A stretch of 64,000 bases of DNA from positions 11,748,175 to 11,812,174 of the forward strand of contig NC_061789.1 of the NCBI RefSeq assembly GCF_022458985.1, written 5' to 3'. Below the pieces are notes generated by a model, which did no database searches, was not told where the DNA came from, and was given only the letters and a program-made list of their open reading frames with translations. Position 1 is the first letter of the stretch, and every line of letters starts with the position of its first letter. This DNA is from Mugil cephalus. Its lineage: Eukaryota; Chordata; Actinopteri; Mugiliformes; Mugilidae. Made by a program: the position numbers and the translations under genes. Of the stretch, positions 48,147 to 59,526 are shown in pieces.

Positions 48147-50423
48147 CTAGCTGCTGTCACTGCCCACTGTGCTGCTGCTGCTGCCGCCGTCGCTGCTGGT
48201 GCTCGCAGTGTCCGCTCGCTCTCTTTTGTGGATCTGCTCGTGTGCTTTGAGGTGGCCTGACTGGCTGAAAGTCTTCCCACACTGGGGGCAGGCGTACGGC
48301 CGCTCCCCCGTGTGGATCTGCTGGTGAGCCTTTAGATGGCCGAGGCGTCCGAAGCTCTTGCCGCACTGCGTGCAGCCGAACGGCCGCTCGCCCGAGTGGA
48401 TCTTCTCGTGGGTTTTTAAGACGCCCGAGTTGCTGAAAGTCTTTCCGCACTGTGAGCAGGTGAACGGCTTCTCGCCCGTGTGGATCTGGATGTGGTTGCG
48501 GTAGCTCGTCTCCTTGGTGAAGCTCTTGCCGCAGTGCTGGCAGCAGTACGGCCGCTCGCCCGTGTGGCTCAGCTGGTGGGCCTTGAGCTCCTTGGACTGG
48601 CTAAAGCTCTTCCCGCAGGCGGTGCAGATGAAGGGGCGCTCGCCGGTGTGCAGCCGCTGGTGTGAGCGCAGGTCGTCGGCCTTGGTGAAGCCTTTGGGAC
48701 AGTGGGCGCACACGTACGGCTTCTGGCCCGTGTGGATCAGCTGGTGTCGCTTCAGGTTCCCCGCCTGGCCGAAGCTCTTGCCGCACTGCGAGCAGGTGTA
48801 GGGCCGCTCGCCGGTGTGGATGCGTTGGTGGGTTTTCAGGTTTCCTAGAGTGCTGAAGTTTTTCCCACACTGTGTGCAAGAGAACGGTTTCTCCCCTTGC
48901 ATGTTGCGAGGTTTCCTCACCGTCGGGCTCTGGGTTTTGGTTGTAATCACCAGGCTTCCTACTCCCCCCTGACCCGCCGTTACGTCTGCGGAGGTCTTCC
49001 CCTCCTCGGCGTTCTGCAGCTCGTACAGCGCCCCGCTTCCAAACTCGGGGTCCAGCTTGCCCATGCTGTCCATCAGCAGGGCGTCGGGCCGCAGCTTGTT
49101 GAGCTCGGTGCGGAGCTCGGCCATGTGGATGGACTCGAGTCCGTTGTGCTGCAGGTGGGTGGACATGGTGTTGGACTCGATGTACTCGGTCTTAAGTGAG
49201 CTCAGCTCTGTGGCGTAGTAACACTGGAGATCCACGTGGTGGTCTGACTTTATGTACTCCAGAGTGTCTGTGACCTGCAATCAGAAAACATCAGTCCACA
49301 TCTGCTTTGATTTGACTCGAGTATCAGCATGTGTCCCCAAAACAAACAAAGCATCAGACATAAATATTTAATGCATAATCTGTCTTCCAGCTCTTAATGG
49401 AGGAGTTGGTTCAGGTACGTTGTAGTTTTTCATCCATTGTTTACTTCATTAAAGGTGTTTTTTTGATCTCTAATATTAGTTTTAGGTTTACTCTTGTTCT
49501 GCAAACCAATAAATCAATCAATAACTGGAATATTCTCAAAGAAAAGGACTGTAGCGCTTCACTCAACAAGCCCTAGTCAGAGCTGGATGTACAGACGCTA
49601 TGTTTGTGCTACTAAGTCGTTTAAATGAAGCTCAGATGTCAGGTGTCATTTAAACGGATTCAGTCATCAGTTAATGATCTTAAGACCTGAACCAGGTGAA
49701 GACTTAGCGTCTGCGGTGAACACAGAAACAATCCGCATGTTAAAAGGAGAGTTCACGTAAAAACACATCAACCCTCTATATGTCTGTTTTTGTTTTATTA
49801 CAGCTGATAAGATAATTTACATGCTGCTGCTCATCACATGACTGAAAGAATTTTAAGTTTGAACAAAATGACATTTGAGTTGAGGAGTGAACGGACTCTG
49901 ATTTCTTTCAATGAGCAGAATTTTAAAAGGGCTTTGGTTTTGGATCCATCTTTACCTGTGAGATGTAGTCGAACACGGAGCTGGGCTCGTAGTGCGACTT
50001 GTAGTCCAGCTCTGTGACGTCGCTTTGATGAAACGGGCCGAGGTGGTGGTTGCAGTGGTGACCGTGATGCTCCGACTTGATGTAGTCGAGGCCGCTGATC
50101 TCCATTTTGATCTGGTCCTGGCCCAGCTCAGCGGTGGATAGAGGCTGGATCTCCGACAGATCCACGGTCCTGATGGGCTCCAGGTCCCCGTCCTCGGGCT
50201 CAGTCTTCACGCACGGCAGCATCACCAGCGGCTCGGCGATCTCTGCCGCGAGCGAGCTGAGCGTGGGCGTCGGGCAGTCGGAGGAGAGGAGGGCGAGGGT
50301 CGGGGCCGAACCAGCGGGCCCCGCGCCACAGTCCACCTGCAGTGAGGGGTCCAGAGGCGGCGGAGGAGAGCAGCACTCGGGGGGCAAGCCGAGGCTCAGA
50401 CACTCAGTCTCCAAGTCTGTCAT
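48147..50423 (-). CDS. C2H2 zinc-finger protein ZnA (8 fingers, 531 aa)
   Basis: Two coding exons, 50423-49956 (156 codons) and 49274-48147, join in phase 0 across a GT..AG intron. The C-terminal half has eight tandem C2H2 fingers with standard TGE(R/K)P(F/Y) linkers (finger 1 starts [10 protein letters not shown], finger 8 ends HLKAHEQIH), so it is a sequence-specific nuclear DNA-binding protein. The N-terminal half is acidic and Pro/Ser/Leu-rich, with no KRAB, BTB or SCAN domain. It carries VKTE, IKME, IKSE and LKTE (SUMO consensus) and an IKSD variant, and the YIKS(E/D)HH block occurs twice. A Ser-rich tail closes the protein. The leader is spliced: the coding exon extends to an acceptor at 50648, and an upstream exon ends at a donor next to 52861 in a CpG island. 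The target gene is unknown. Confidence 0.9.
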
Positions 50424-50648
50424 GGCGAGGGGCGGAGCTAATCCTTCTCACCGCACCGGAAGTACAGCTTCTTCCTCTCCTCCTCCTCCACCTCCTCGCT
50501 AGCTCCTTCCTCCACTCCCACTCCTGCTGCTGAGAGGAGTTGTCCTGATAGAGGCGGGGTTGCGGGGATTTGGGAATCCCCGAGAAAAATCCAATGATGA
50601 TGTGGAGGTTCACTTGGACGTCAGCACCCACACCTGCCTGGGACCAGC
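50424..50648 (-). other. 5'UTR part of the ZnA first coding exon
   Basis: On the - strand the exon begins after TCGTATTTCAG with GCTGGTCCCAGGCAGG and runs to the ATG at 50423. An upstream ORF beginning in the leader exon ends here (TGA at about 50620). Confidence 0.6.
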
Positions 50649-52860
50649 CTGAAATACGAGACACATGTCAGACGTGTCAACAACATTTTGACAACCAGCT
50701 GCTGTGGACATGACAACATGAGAGGGAGCTTCAGAACCCGGGCACAAGTAAACCAAACACGATCCAGAGCACTTAAACCTTTATTCAATAGTCGGGATCC
50801 TGTCATGTTGGGGTATGATGCTCATGTTTAAACTGATTAAATGCAGAGGACATAAAAATCAGGTGTGTGATAACATCTCTTCGCGTTCTCTCAGCGAAAC
50901 CTCTTTTTTTTTTCGTTTTCAAGACGGCAAACTCGAAACTTTTTGTTCTTTCGCAGCAGATTAACAGCACTGATGGCAAGATTAGCTCCACCTGTCACTT
51001 ATCTGACAAACGGTAGTGGTCAAAAACAACTCATTCATGCTTTCTTTGAAGATTTGCGCTCTCAGTTAATGTGGCTCCTTGTCACAAATAAAGGTTTTTT
51101 GTTTGATCTACAAACGTTTGCTGTTTTCCAGCGTTTGTGGAGAGCAGATTTTGTTTTTTTAAACAAAGATAATCAGGCCTAGAGTTAAACACCAAGTCAT
51201 CAGTTAATCAACATTTAGGTCACACATTTGTCAGAGCATCCTCACCGAACAATATTCAGTAAAGCATGACCTGGATTTATTTGCTAGGAGTTTTAGAGCA
51301 GGTCCAGAGACTCAAGGGGCCATAGAGCCACCGGAGCAGAGATTTATACTTCTGTGTTAAATCAACACATTGTAGGGAGCATTTATACATGCAAGTTTCT
51401 CTGTGTAATTCAAAGGGAGCAGCTCATATTGGAGCTGATACATGTTGAATGACAATTACCTTAACTGAAATAAATACAACAGAAAAGAGAAAAGGTGTCT
51501 AAGGAGAAGTTTTCTGTGCCTGTGCGGATGCTTTGAGACCTGGATGACTAACGACTGAATTTCAGACCAATCGCAGTGTAAAGTGCACCTCAGATTAACA
51601 GTGCACCCAGTTAATATTTATTGTTTGAAATTTATACAGTTCTGTTTCAAACATACAACGGACAAAACTTTTTGAGAGACCCAAAACTATACCAAAGATG
51701 CAAAAGTGCTGTTATTGTGTAGTAACTTCAAGTCCAAGGGCAAATTCAGGGGCCTAAGTTGATGCCAGAAACTAAAGTTTATCAATTAAAACATCAGTTC
51801 TAACATGTTTAATTTTGGAGGTTATCTTGACTGGAGGCAAGGAAACATGCAAGATGTTTGTCGCGAAATTGAAGACTCTTAAAGACACTTCGATCCTTCG
51901 TTTGTTTACTCTGATCTCACTGTCATTGTTCTTTGTCAGGATCCTGTAGACAACCCCGTTACCTGACACCTCGTGTTGATTGTTGTGAAAAGTGGAAGCA
52001 GAATCAAGACACGCTAATGTGACACAAACAACTTTCAGTGTGTGTGCGCGTGTATCGGCCTCCCAAACACGCGTGTTGAAAAGTTTTCAGAAGAGCCGCA
52101 CTGTGACAAACTGCACAGAGTCGACATAAAGCTGCAGCTTGGTGCTCGGGCTCGTCCCCTGGGTCCCTGTTACCTGTCCGCTCAGCCCTCAGGTGGCCTT
52201 CCAAGTCGCCACGCAGCCTCACTGACGGACCGCTGCTACAATCTGGCGGTGATTTTTTTTTTTCTTCCTCTGAGGATGTTTCTGTCGGCTCACAGTGACA
52301 CATCATCCTCCGCTTCAAGTACACAACTTTTATTTTGTCTGACAGTTGCAGTCGGTGTGAAAACCACTGCTGACAGACGTGGAGACGCTTTACAGCCGCT
52401 TTCCTGCCGTACAAAGACGGGGCAAGCTGCCATGTCTAGCTAGCTAGCGGCTAGCCAGTGGCCATCTTGTTTATCACACTAACGTCGACTGGAGGCTGCT
52501 AAGCTAACTAGCGCAGCTAGCTGGTGTTAGCATGGGGGAGAAAGTGAGAGTGAGGCGAGGAGGGGAGGCAGCAGCGGGGGGAGCAGCGGTAGGTTAGCCT
52601 CCTCCGCGGTCCTGGACACTTTGTGCATTTAGCACGCTGAGTGAGCGCAGCGGGGAGCGGCTGACACCCCGACACAAAAGAACACAACTGGGGCAAATTA
52701 TGAAATCCTGAGCGGCGGCCGAGAGCAGCACTCACGGTCATTATCTGTCCGGCAGCCCGTTAAAATCCGGAAACCGAGCGAAGCAACGCGGCTGCAGGGA
52801 GAGAAAAAGCGGCTCTGCACAGCCGACCGGAGTCGGTTGGCGGTGACGGCGGTCCGTTAC
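50649..52860. other. Intron 1 of ZnA
   Basis: The left half is AT-rich with no gene. From about 52.05 kb it becomes GC-rich. A further - strand donor-like site (GCGGACAG then GTAACAGG, at about 52165-52180) hints at an alternative leader exon, which is not proven. Confidence 0.5.
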
Positions 52861-53000
52861 CTGCGGGTGGTCCGGTTCATGGCCGGCTCTCTGTCCGCCT
52901 CGGTTCGGCTCCGCTGCCCGTGACTCGTAGCTAACTCCGCCGGACCCGCCACGTCCACCTCGGCAGAACACCCGCCGCCTCTCCTCCTCTCCTCCCCTCT
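52861..53000 (-). other. Noncoding leader exon of ZnA (3' end at 52861)
   Basis: On the - strand ACCACCCGCAG is followed by GTAACGG, a good donor. The 5' end is not defined; 53000 is an estimate. The exon includes an ATG (MNRTTR...) that opens a 15-codon upstream ORF across the splice junction. Confidence 0.55.
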
Positions 53001-53029
53001 CTATCACTGACTAATTCTGCTCCCTCCTC

Positions 53030-53115
53030 CTTACCTTCCTTTCCTCCCTCCTTCCTCTCTCTCACTCTCTCTCTCTCTCCCCCTTTCTTTCCTTCCTTCC
53101 TTCCCTCCCTGCTCG
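53030..53115 (+). repeat. Polypyrimidine CT tract
   Basis: About 85 bases almost entirely C and T (TTCCTCCCTCC and CTCTCTCTC units) just upstream of the ZnA leader. On the - strand this is a GA-rich promoter-proximal tract. Confidence 0.85.
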
Positions 53116-53295
53116 CTCGTGCACATACCCGTTCAGGCGGGTATGTAGGTAACTATGACAACAGCGGTAGGTGGGTACGGCTTTGAATCGGGCACGCGCT
53201 CGCTACATGATTACAAAATCAGCACCGTCGTCACCCCGCGCCCCTTCTGATCTCCGCTCGTGCTTCTGTCTCCACGCGCCAGTGTATTAATATCA

Positions 53296-53316
53296 ATGAA
53301 TGAATGAATGAATGAA
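53296..53316 (+). repeat. (GAAT)n microsatellite
   Basis: Five GAAT units. Confidence 0.85.
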
Positions 53317-53319
53317 GAG

Positions 53320-56300
53320 TAGCAGCACGCGCCCCGCTTAGCCGGGTCAGCTCGGTCAAGTAGCGGTTCAGTGACGTCAGCACGTCCAGGTCCAGGACAA
53401 ATTGAAGAACTACAGGTAAAAGGTGACACGAAGAAGACCTGTAGGGTTAAACTACAGGCAAAAAATTTGAATCAGCAGTCAAAAGCACCTGTGATTCAAA
53501 AGCTTAAATGAAAAGTTTAAAAATACGAATCTGCCAAAGACTTTCCAAAATAGGTGAACACAGGCACAATTGCATACCTATGTGGTTTGACATTTTGACA
53601 GCTGCCATCTTGGTTTTCTGAGCCAGAAGTGAACATATTTGGATAAGAGGGTAAAGCTTGGCAGGACAGAGTATTTAGAATTACTGAAGTTACCTGGCCA
53701 ATATACTAACCTGATCACATAGAGAGTTGTATTAATCTGAGCCACATGTATCAGACAAAAACTGTTTGTGGGGGCAGGGTTCAACTGTAAACAATCCACA
53801 GAAATAGTTTTTTTTTTCTCTGAGTATTTACGGTCACTCACTTCTAGGAGTGTTACTTGGAAAAAGTTAACATAAATCAATTGGACTGGTGACAAGTATG
53901 CAATTACACAGTGGATGGATGATCAGACAGGACCTACTGTTCAACGGTCAGTACATTTACACATACGTGATAGAAAAAACATCTTTCATTAAAGAGAAAA
54001 TGAGGGCATATAAATCCTTAGATGTTTATAACTATATCCTGAATAGTCATGAACAAGACTTAACTTACATTTAACAGATGAATTTTGTTTTGTATGAGCC
54101 GAAATTCATGCAATGTGTTTCATTCCGATTTCCCTGCACAAGCATTTTTGATGATCTCCTTGTTCCAGTTCTTCTGTCTTATTGCATCTAACTACAGGTT
54201 TCGATGATCTTTTTGACTCTTTTTGAGTGGATGCTAGTCTACAATAAATTTCAGTTTTGAGCTATTAACCATACTCCTGCGATTCTGGCACCCAACAACA
54301 TAGTAGGATGATATTTTGTTAACTTTAGGTGAATGTTAGTCTCCTATTCTGCTCTGTGTCAATTGGTTGCTGCCTCCAGTTCTCGGTTGTTTTGCCTCCA
54401 GCTAACCATCCTGATGTAGGCCATAAAAGGGCTTCTACAGTAAGATTTTTTTTTTTTTTGCTAACAGAGCAGTTGCCTCTTGGGGAAATAATAAACATTT
54501 AAGGGTTTAAGTCTGATAAGTAAGATTTTAGCTTATTATTCCCAAACCTTTTATGTTTCTATTATACAACTCTTGGTTTTGTATCACGTGATTTTTAAAA
54601 CCTGATTCTTATGTGGATATGTTAATGATTACAAGTATTTATAACAAGAAAATCATTTTCTATGTTGAAATCACAACTAAACATGAACCAACAAGAGGAC
54701 TTACAACAGTTAATCTATAAAAATTCGTCAGGCCCATCTTGGTAGTTGTGAACATTTATTGGTTTTGCTTGAAATTTAACACTAAAAAGTACCCAGTCTC
54801 ATAGACTTAACAGGTAATAAAAAAACAAACAAAAAAAAAAAAAAAAACACCATCACCGTAGCCTTCATCATCATATCATTATGGCAAACAGTTGTAACTT
54901 GGCGTAAATGACATTCAAACGGTGCAGCTGTGATCAACACGGGGCACAAGGTCAAACAGATCTGTGAATATCCACCATTTCACTGGTTTAACATTGAAAG
55001 TTGGCAATAATCCACTCAAAACTGACATTGGTCACAATAGGGCAAAGGTCACATCAATTCTGAGTTAATTTTCACATTGGCTGATGATGGAAATTTTTCT
55101 TCCATCTTCTGACTGACGGTTGAACCGTCTGACTCTTCATCACTAAAATCCAGCACTTTTTCCAATTGTATTATTAAATAGGAAACTTTTAGTTTTGGTT
55201 TTAGAGTACTGAATTACAAAAAAGGGCACATGTTATCAAAAGTATTGCATTAAATCCAAACATTGAGATGAACTCTCTTTGACAAACAAAGCAAGTCAGT
55301 TCATCAGGATTATACAGGAAGTAGAAATTGATATTTGTAAAACAACAAAAAAATAAAAATAAATGAACAAAAAGCCTCCAAGATTTTAACATTAGTCACA
55401 TTTCCATGTGTCATAACAAACATACAGTCTATTTTAAACTATTAAATTGAAATTAAAACTTAACAAAATACTAAAACATCCCTTTCATCCCCTCATTCGC
55501 ATCACACAATAAAAGGACCTCTACTCGTTCCCTGAGGAACTCCGGCTGTACATCTACAAACTGATCACACAGGGTCTCTATAAGGAACCAGTATGACTAT
55601 TTTTTTATTTTTTTTAAAGATCTGGGCTCCCAGTACTAAATTCTTTGTCCTTTACTGCAGAGCTGATTCCCTTCTTTCAGTCTTTGCACTTGTTCGCAGC
55701 CGGCAGGTAAATAACATCGTCTCCAAATGGGAACCACACAACCACTTTTGAGAAAACCGCACCAAATAAAATAATAAAAAAATAAAAAAAATCACAGGAA
55801 TAAAGACGTGCTCCATGATATGTGCGTACAAATGGCGTCTGAATGCGTCTCAGTGCTAAAAATGATAGAATGAATGAGCCTCCTTTATAAAAAAAAATAA
55901 AAAATATTGGAGGAGAAATGCATCTGGTTGAAATAATTTTCTCACAATGACATAATTTATGTATCACATAAATAAGAAATGACAAAAATGTTCATCTCAT
56001 GATGAGGTCCTGAAGTAAGATAATACTATGATTTAATTAAAATAAATCATCTCAAGATCAACATCACAAAGAACTACACTGTCTCCAACCTTTCTCATGG
56101 AAAGGAGTAACAATTATAATCATTAGCATTGGTTAGTTTGCTAGCAAGTCAGCATTTTTGAGAGTTTATTGGTTTAAACTGAAATCATTTCTACTCTGGT
56201 GATCCTAAGTTAAGATTTTTCTCTTATTGTTTTATTGTCAACCAGATGCATTTTTCTCTCCTGGCTTTGTAAACAAGGACAGTGATTGGTTAACAGGTCA

Positions 56301-59300
56301 CATGATGCCGCTGCCATCAGAAGAAAACCTCGAACATTCAGCTTTCTGTTTGGTGCTGCAGACGACTGCCGGTCCGACTCTTCCTTGCAGCATTAAACTC
56401 AACCCACAGTAGAAATTAATGTGCAGAGATGGAGAGTTTTTCCTCCGACGGCAGCGATTTGAATTTTTCCCTCATCTACACAGTGCATTGAAGCAGCCGC
56501 TGTCCTGTAAAAACCACATAACTAAATTTAACCAACTAATCTCAACTTACAAATAATTTTAGATCCAATTTAGCAGTTATTATTTGACCTCTTTTTGTGA
56601 GTATTTTTATTAGCCCTAATATTTCTTTAGCAATTTTAACAGTGGAATAAATAGGATCCATGTATCAGTATTACTGTATCAGAACTAATATTTTTGGTTC
56701 AAATAAAATAATGTCATATGCAAGTACAGAGCAGCCTAAGTTAGTCGACAAATTGTTTTCTTGTTCAATTTTCCAAAAAAAACGTATCTCTCTCTTCAAA
56801 TTGAAGAAAAAGTTTTGTGGTTTTTACCCGACAGCTTCAGGCTTTTGTTTTAAAAATGCCAAAATGAAACAGATAAACTAAAATAACATACATTAATGTA
56901 GTTAAATATCAGCGCTGTACGTCCTGCTGAGGTAATGAGGTCAGCGAAAAACAGGAAACAAAAAATAAAATAATATTGAGGTATGTGATCACGTATGGAG
57001 GCTGAAAGTGCGACGAATCGAACAAACTGAAGGTGATCGCCGTTTGCGGAAAAGCGGTTGGTAATTCAGATGTTAGCAATGCAGACATGCTTTAAGCAGG
57101 GACATAAGACAGGAAATTAAATAGCTCATCAAAAGACCCGGGTTCACAATCTGCGAACATTAAACCAGCCTCAAATCTTTAACTCCGTATTTGTTTCAGT
57201 GGTGGTTTGTACGTTTTTATTTTTGCTTATTTCACCAACTTTTAACTCCTTCTCATCTTCTACGTAAACAAATCAAACTTGCTCTGCAGAGTTTGGTCTT
57301 CATATTGCTTTAAGAGACATTTTTTTGTTCAAACGAGTAAAAACAGAATCGTCGTCTGGCTAGGAAAAGGTTCGCACATTTACAAAGCTTAAAAATTATC
57401 TTTGTGCTGGAGCTTGGAGGAGGAGAAACTTCACAGATACACTAAGAATTCTGAAAATAAATCACAGACACGTCTTCTGCAATTGGATCCTTTCATTCTC
57501 TTCTGCATCCCTCTCCCCCTGCTGTACAAAAACATGGACAGATGAAGAGGTTGGAATGATTAAAATATAAACTATAAACCCCCAGCATGAGTCTAAAGGG
57601 AAAAAAACAACATGAAATAAAAACTTGAGTGAAAAGTGTTCAGTAACTGATATAATATTGTAGTTTTTAAAGAGTCACGTCTTGACTGAATCATTAAATT
57701 AATTAATCTATTTCTGGCAATGTGGGCTCACATACACGCAACACGTCACAGCAGTGACGTCATCGGTTTCTGATCTGAAGAGATTTGCCACCCGGGAACT
57801 AAAGGTATCTGAAATTATTACGCTCAATGGCCTCTTATTTATAGCTGTAGCATACGAGAGCCCAGTTTTGCCCAGGTTCAGTTTCTGAGCTGAGTTCATA
57901 TAAAAATAAATAAATAAATAAACATGTTCATGTGGTTGGTGTGTGACGGAAGCTGATGGCTAATCAACCAGCGGACATGTTTGTGCGGATGGTACCTCCA
58001 ACCATCGACCTTTGTTTGTTTTTTGTGTTTGTTTTGTGGATGTCGTCATTAGCGAGACAAAACTAGCGTTTCACTAAAGAAATGAACCTGTATTCATGGT
58101 TTACCCACAATGCAAGTTGATGTTACGTTAAAATACTAATATATGACGTGGGCTGTGTTCACATGTAACGACCTTTCCTCATCACGTAACTTAATATAAT
58201 TAATCAACATAAATTTTGATTTATGTGCCGAAGTTTTTTATTCCAATAATCTCCATTTTTTTGTGCGTAGTATGTTCTGCTGGCTTTATTTTATGAATAT
58301 GAAAATGTGAAATAAAATGAAACTTTCAACCCCACATCCCCCCAGAACCAAGAATGTTTCTGAGCCCACTGAACCTCTGTTTTAGATCTGATCCTTTGTA
58401 ACATTTGTCTTTCTGGCTTCCATAGAGAGTAACTGAACATACATGTTTGTGTTTGTCAGGAGGTATCTGTGTGTTGACGTGAGGTTTCTGAACTGAACTG
58501 AGCGGGAACAAAATGAAGGAAGGAAGGAAATGAGGAAGCAAGCTGAGGACTAAAACCGTCTCTTCTCTCTCGTTGCACTCTTTTCTCTTGTTTTGCTTCT
58601 AAAACTTAAAAACTGTACAACAAACATAAAAACTCTACAAACCGCTGAGATTCACATTCAAACTAAAGATGCCACTGATGCACGAGAAGTTCGTAATTCG
58701 TCTGTTTTTTTCCTGTAGTGACGTCCAGAAAAGTCAGATAGAACCACAGAAATGCACTCGACGATAATCCGAACAGTCACAGAGAAGGAAAGAAAAGTGT
58801 CTGCTGAAACAATAAAGGGCACTTCAAGAACGTCTTCCGGTGTCCACGCTGTACAGACGTAACACGAGAAACCAGCAGAGGCAGGAAGCGCTGCTCCGAG
58901 AGTCCGACTGCTTCGGTGTCCAGCTTATTGCGGGAAGAAAAAAAAAACGATTCACCTGTGGGGCTTGAAACTCACCTGCAGTGGTTGGAGCGCGCTTCCT
59001 GTCCATCTTTAGGGTTACTTTACAAGAGTAGAAGAAGAAGAGGGGTGACTGACGTGTGCGTTTTTCCCTTCATCTCCTCCGACCCGAGGCCTCCTCATCG
59101 GAAGCCTCCGGTTTCAGTTTGTTCCCGATCGCATCAGACATGTCAGAGTCAGGCGGCTCAATTCATAATCAATTGAGTCACACTGGAAAACGTGTTTCCA
59201 GAGAGTTCATTTATCTTTGTCTGATTTCACTGAATCTGTTCTATTAATTGACTATTTGAGGCAACAATTCTATTAATCGCTGCAGCTCTTCAGATCTGGT

Positions 59301-59526
59301 TTTAGCATTGAGTTGATTTCTTCTTCTTCCCTTTTCGAATCTTCCGAGCATGAAGCTCAAACGTGTCTTTTTTTTTTCTGTAACGTTAAATATTCAAACT
59401 GATGAAAAATCTTCAGTTCTGTAAAACAAACAAACAAACTTTGGCAGAAGTTTTTGTTTAAGAAGAAGCTGACTCAGACCTCCGGCTCTATCAGCGTCCA
59501 GCCTTCAGATGGTCCGGGGCCCCGGC
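53320..59526 (-). other. Gene-free region, partly a possible long 3'UTR of ZnB
   Basis: No ORF with recognisable domain, no transposase and no RT motif is seen over about 6 kb. The stretch 54740-59526 lies directly downstream of the ZnB stop on the - strand, and TTTATT at about 54748 would be an AATAAA on that strand, so it could be an unusually long 3'UTR; this is inference. A-rich runs lie at 54821-54847 and several smaller ones elsewhere. Confidence 0.35.

Larger units (their letters stand above)
52050..53260. promoter_or_regulatory. CpG island and probable ZnA promoter
   Basis: GC-rich with dense CG dinucleotides, in contrast to surrounding AT-rich DNA, and it covers the 5' leader exon of ZnA. 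No TATA box stands out, consistent with a broad housekeeping-type promoter. GCTAGC/AGCTAG palindromes cluster at 52436-52524. Confidence 0.7.

Noticed and set aside
48480-49199. Plus-strand ORFs opposite ZnA
   Set aside because: Antisense shadows of tandem zinc fingers, which repeat with the finger period and have no domain.
52004-52443. ORFs of 136 and 133 codons on opposite strands in the CpG island
   Set aside because: GC-rich sequence gives long chance ORFs on both strands; no domain. Part may be an alternative ZnA leader but not a coding gene.
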